NCBI RefSeq assembly: GCF_003201475.1 | Contig: NZ_QJJK01000017.1 | Coordinates: forward strand, 62,001-126,000 | Length of the DNA: 64,000 nucleotides | Direction of reading: 5' to 3' | From: Chelatococcus asaccharovorans | GTDB taxonomy: Bacteria > Pseudomonadota > Alphaproteobacteria > Rhizobiales > Beijerinckiaceae | Part shown: positions 61,576-64,000 of the stretch, in pieces | Position numbering within the stretch: the first letter of the stretch is position 1 | How the letters are laid out: each line of letters opens with the position of its first letter | Notes under the pieces: model-generated | Databases searched by the model: none | Told to the model about the DNA's origin: nothing | Seen by the model: only the letters and a program-made list of their open reading frames with translations | Position numbers and translations under genes: made by a program

Positions 61576-61675
61576 CGCAAGTCGGTCTGATGCGGACTTT
61601 CTTCGCTCAACGATAGACGTGAAAATTTACCGACTTGGATGGTATAAGGCGATTCCATGCAGGTCGGATTTGCTC
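61574..61675 (+). repeat. Dispersed intergenic repeat, copy 6
   Basis: It runs from AGCGCAAGTCGGTCTGATGC to CATGCAGGTCGGATTTGCTC. It aligns with copy 2 along the whole length and with inverted copy 5. Its first bases overlap the rpsU stop codon. Confidence 0.82.
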
Positions 61676-62037
61676 GCGCAGACCTTTTAGGAGCAGCGCG
61701 CGCCACGCGCGCGCTCGCGAGCCCCGCGGTTCGGCGGGGATGTTTCGCGAGTGTTGTCCTCTGCCCGTCCTCTCCGGTTTATCCCCTGACGAGCGCGGCA
61801 CCGGCAGAGTTCCGATCGACCCGATCGTGTAATCACCTCCCGCGATGCAATGAAACCTCATTGTGAGCTTGCGTGGCGGCAGTTCCGCCGTTGCGAGAAC
61901 GCCCTTTTGATGTGAGTCAATGTGGGGACGCAGTCCATCGCTACCTTTGTTATCCCCTATACGTGGCACCCGGGAATAAATAGCACGTCCAGTGTGGCGG
62001 TGTCCGTTGGCAATATTGGATCCGGGAGAGCTTTGCG
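61676..62037. other. Intergenic region upstream of arylsulfatase gene, no gene recognised
   Basis: About 360 bases with no supportable frame. The ribosome-binding site GGGAGAG of the sulfatase lies at about 62024. No promoter can be named with confidence. Confidence 0.4.
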
Positions 62038-64000
62038 ATGAGATTGCATCGGACCGTTATGACGGCCATCACCGCCTCGTTGCTCGTGTCGGCTTCGGCG
62101 CTTGCCCAGCAGATCACCGGGACACCGGGCTCACCGAGCGCGACGACGACGATTGACGGGAGACAGCTACCGGCACCTGATCCAAGGTTCGGCGGGGTCA
62201 TCAAGGAGGATGCCCTGCAATCCAGGCCCTGGTGGGCACCGCGGATCGTTCCTCCCAAGACCGCTCCGAACGTTCTGCTGATCGTCACCGACGATGCCGG
62301 ATTCGGGGTCCCGAGCACCTTCGGCGGTGTTATTCCGACACCGACGATGGACAGCGTCGCGAAGGAGGGCTTGCGTTACAACAGGGTCTTCTCGACCGCG
62401 CTGTGTTCGCCGACGCGGGCGGCGCTCATCACCGGGCGCAACCATCATTCGGCCGGTTTCGGCGTGGTTTCGGAGCAGTCGACGGGTTTTCCTGGCTACA
62501 ACAGCGTGATCGGCAAGGACAAAGTCACCATCGGGCGCATCTTGCTGGATAACGGCTATGCGACGTCATGGTTCGGCAAGGATCACAACACGCCAGCCTT
62601 CGCGGCGAGCCAGGCCGGCCCCTTCGACCAGTGGCCGACCGGCATGGGCTTCGAGTATTTCTACGGTTTCGTCGGCGGCGACAGCAACCAATGGCAGCCA
62701 AACCTGTTCCGCAACACGACGCAGATCTACCCGTTTCTCGACAAGCCGCCTGGGACCTGGAACCTCGTCACGGCGATGGCTGACGATGCCATCGACTACA
62801 TGACGCGCATTCATCAGACGGATCCGTCGAAGCCCATCTTCATCAAATATGCGCCCGGGGCCACCCACGCGCCGCACCATCCAACAAAGGACTGGGTGGA
62901 CAAGATCAGCGCGATGCATCTGTTCGACGACGGTTATGAGAAATTGCGTGAGCGCATCTTCGACAACCAGAAGCGGCTCGGGGTTATCCCTAAGGATTCG
63001 AAGCTGACGCCCTGGCCGAAGGACATGCTGAAGCCCTGGGATGAGCTCGGCGCGGAAGAAAAGAAGCTTTTTATTCGACAGGTTGAAGTCTTCGCTGCCT
63101 ATGCGGCCTATAATGATCATGAAATCGGGCGCGTGATCCAGCAGTTCAAGGATCTCGGCAAGCTCGACAACACGCTGATCATCTACATCAACGGCGACAA
63201 CGGCACGAGCGCCGAGGGCGGGCCGCTCGGCACGCCCAATGAGGTAGCGTTCTTCAACGGCCTGAGCGAGCTGCCTGTCGCGGAGCAGATGAAGTTCTAC
63301 GACGTCTGGGGCACCGAGCAGACCTATAACCACATGTCCGCCGGCTGGTCATGGGCTTTCGATACGCCTTTCGACTGGTTCAAGCAGAACGCGTCCAGGC
63401 TCGGCGGCGTCAACCAGAACATGGTCGTGTCCTGGCCTGCGCGCATCACGGACAAGGGTGCCCTGCGCGAGCAGTTCATACATGTCATCGATGTCGTGCC
63501 CACCATCCTTGAGGCGAGCAGCATTCGTGCCCCCGAGATCGTCGACGGTATCAAGCAGGCGCCGATCGAGGGCACAAGCTTTCTCTATACATTCGATGCG
63601 CAGAACGCGAAGGTCGCGTCGCGCCACAAGACCCAGTATTTCGAGATGATGGGCCAGTGGGCGCTCTATGACGACGGCTGGCTGCTCAGCACCAAGGTGA
63701 ACCGTGCGCCGTGGCAGGCCTTCGGGGTGGCGAACCCGGACCCGCTGAACAATCAGATATTCCAGCTCTACGATCTGCGGAAGGACTTCACCCAGGCTGA
63801 CGACATCGCCGCGCAATACCCGACAAAGGTTGCGGAGATGCGCAAGAAGTTCGTAGCGGAAGCCAGGAAGTACAACGTGTTCCCGCTGGACGCTTCAGTC
63901 GCGGCGCGTCTCGTCACACCACGCCCGAGCGTTACGGCTGGCCGCACCAACTTTGTCTATACCCGGCCGATGGTCGGTTTACCCCAGGGCGACTCGCCAT
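62038..64000 (+). CDS. Exported arylsulfatase (3' end outside window)
   Basis: It is open from the ATG at 62038 to the window end (654 codons) and is clearly an arylsulfatase of the AtsA type. A signal peptide (RLHRTVMTAITASLLVSASA, ending LAQ) directs it to the periplasm. PNVLLIVTDDAGFG carries metal-binding Asp residues. The sulfatase motif CSPTRAALITGR has Cys123, to be oxidised to formylglycine. GRNHHSAGFG, KYAPGATHAPHHPTKDW and YINGDNGTSAEGGPLGTPNE hold further active-site residues. It removes sulfate from organic sulfate esters. Sulfur-limitation control is likely from the family but not visible here. Confidence 0.94.
   Translation, partial: MRLHRTVMTAITASLLVSASALAQQITGTPGSPSATTTIDGRQLPAPDPRFGGVIKEDALQSRPWWAPRIVPPKTAPNVLLIVTDDAGFGVPSTFGGVIPTPTMDSVAKEGLRYNRVFSTALCSPTRAALITGRNHHSAGFGVVSEQSTGFPGYNSVIGKDKVTIGRILLDNGYATSWFGKDHNTPAFAASQAGPFDQWPTGMGFEYFYGFVGGDSNQWQPNLFRNTTQIYPFLDKPPGTWNLVTAMADDAIDYMTRIHQTDPSKPIFIKYAPGATHAPHHPTKDWVDKISAMHLFDDGYEKLRERIFDNQKRLGVIPKDSKLTPWPKDMLKPWDELGAEEKKLFIRQVEVFAAYAAYNDHEIGRVIQQFKDLGKLDNTLIIYINGDNGTSAEGGPLGTPNEVAFFNGLSELPVAEQMKFYDVWGTEQTYNHMSAGWSWAFDTPFDWFKQNASRLGGVNQNMVVSWPARITDKGALREQFIHVIDVVPTILEASSIRAPEIVDGIKQAPIEGTSFLYTFDAQNAKVASRHKTQYFEMMGQWALYDDGWLLSTKVNRAPWQAFGVANPDPLNNQIFQLYDLRKDFTQADDIAAQYPTKVAEMRKKFVAEARKYNVFPLDASVAARLVTPRPSVTAGRTNFVYTRPMVGLPQGDSP

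Overview
The window is GC-rich chromosomal DNA that looks like a member of the Alphaproteobacteria, most likely order Hyphomicrobiales (Rhizobiales). The evidence is the gene order gph-(gabD)-rpiA-DUF2059 ... gor, nadE-gltX, cysS-GNAT-cimA and infA-maf-yacG, together with families common in that order (DUF2865, DUF982, CHASE2 cyclases, beta-carbonic anhydrase, many TRAP and Bug/Tct transporters). The genus cannot be fixed from the sequence; a Chelatococcus-like lineage is only a guess. There are no phage genes, transposases, CRISPR arrays or rRNA genes. The only tRNA seen is tRNA-Val(CAC) at about 7.1 kb.

Layout. 0-3.1 kb: end of a TRAP solute-binding protein gene and a convergent dctQ-dctM operon. 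3.4-7.1 kb: moaA, a DUF971 protein, an L,D-transpeptidase, a Gly/Tyr-rich lipoprotein and tRNA-Val. 7.4-14.2 kb: a large membrane protein of unknown function, gph, two small unknowns, gabD, rpiA and a DUF2059 protein. 14.2-19.5 kb: a palindromic repeat element, a novel winged-helix-like protein, two small exported proteins and a tctCBA tripartite tricarboxylate transporter. 19.7-25.3 kb: gor, two near-duplicate Tat-exported beta-carbonic anhydrases flanking a second member of the same winged-helix-like family, and an MFS transporter. 25.8-30.5 kb: class II DAHP synthase, nadE and gltX. 30.7-35 kb: DUF2865, MarR, CreA and small exported proteins. 35.3-39.9 kb: cysS-GNAT-cimA and a LOG protein. 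40-47.2 kb: LysM protein, Atm1-type ABC exporter, psd-pssA, infA-maf-yacG and an ArsC-like protein. 47.3-60 kb: an accessory stretch with a glycerophosphodiesterase carrying EF-hand-like loops, two DUF4214 proteins (one with an unusual 30-residue repeat), a FecR/CHASE2-cyclase pair with a divergent Crp/Fnr regulator, a methyltransferase, cytochrome b561, a VIT1-family transporter and a 387-residue unknown. 60-64 kb: a DUF982 protein that appears to be leaderless, an unknown, rpsU and the start of an exported arylsulfatase.

Themes. Housekeeping genes sit in small operons with 1-4 base overlaps, and accessory genes are placed between them. At least four families of palindromic intergenic repeats are present. 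One, about 65-105 bp long with inverted ends around GAGCAAATCCG/CGGATTTGCTC, occurs six times. The most system-like candidates are: (a) FecR (with a canonical EF-hand loop) plus CHASE2 cyclase plus a divergent cNMP-binding Crp/Fnr regulator, with DUF4214/calcium-type proteins on both sides; (b) a carbonic anhydrase - novel regulator - carbonic anhydrase cassette in which the second anhydrase has an ATT codon where its twin has ATG; and (c) a two-member family of uncharacterised winged-helix-like proteins that can be recognised inside this window.
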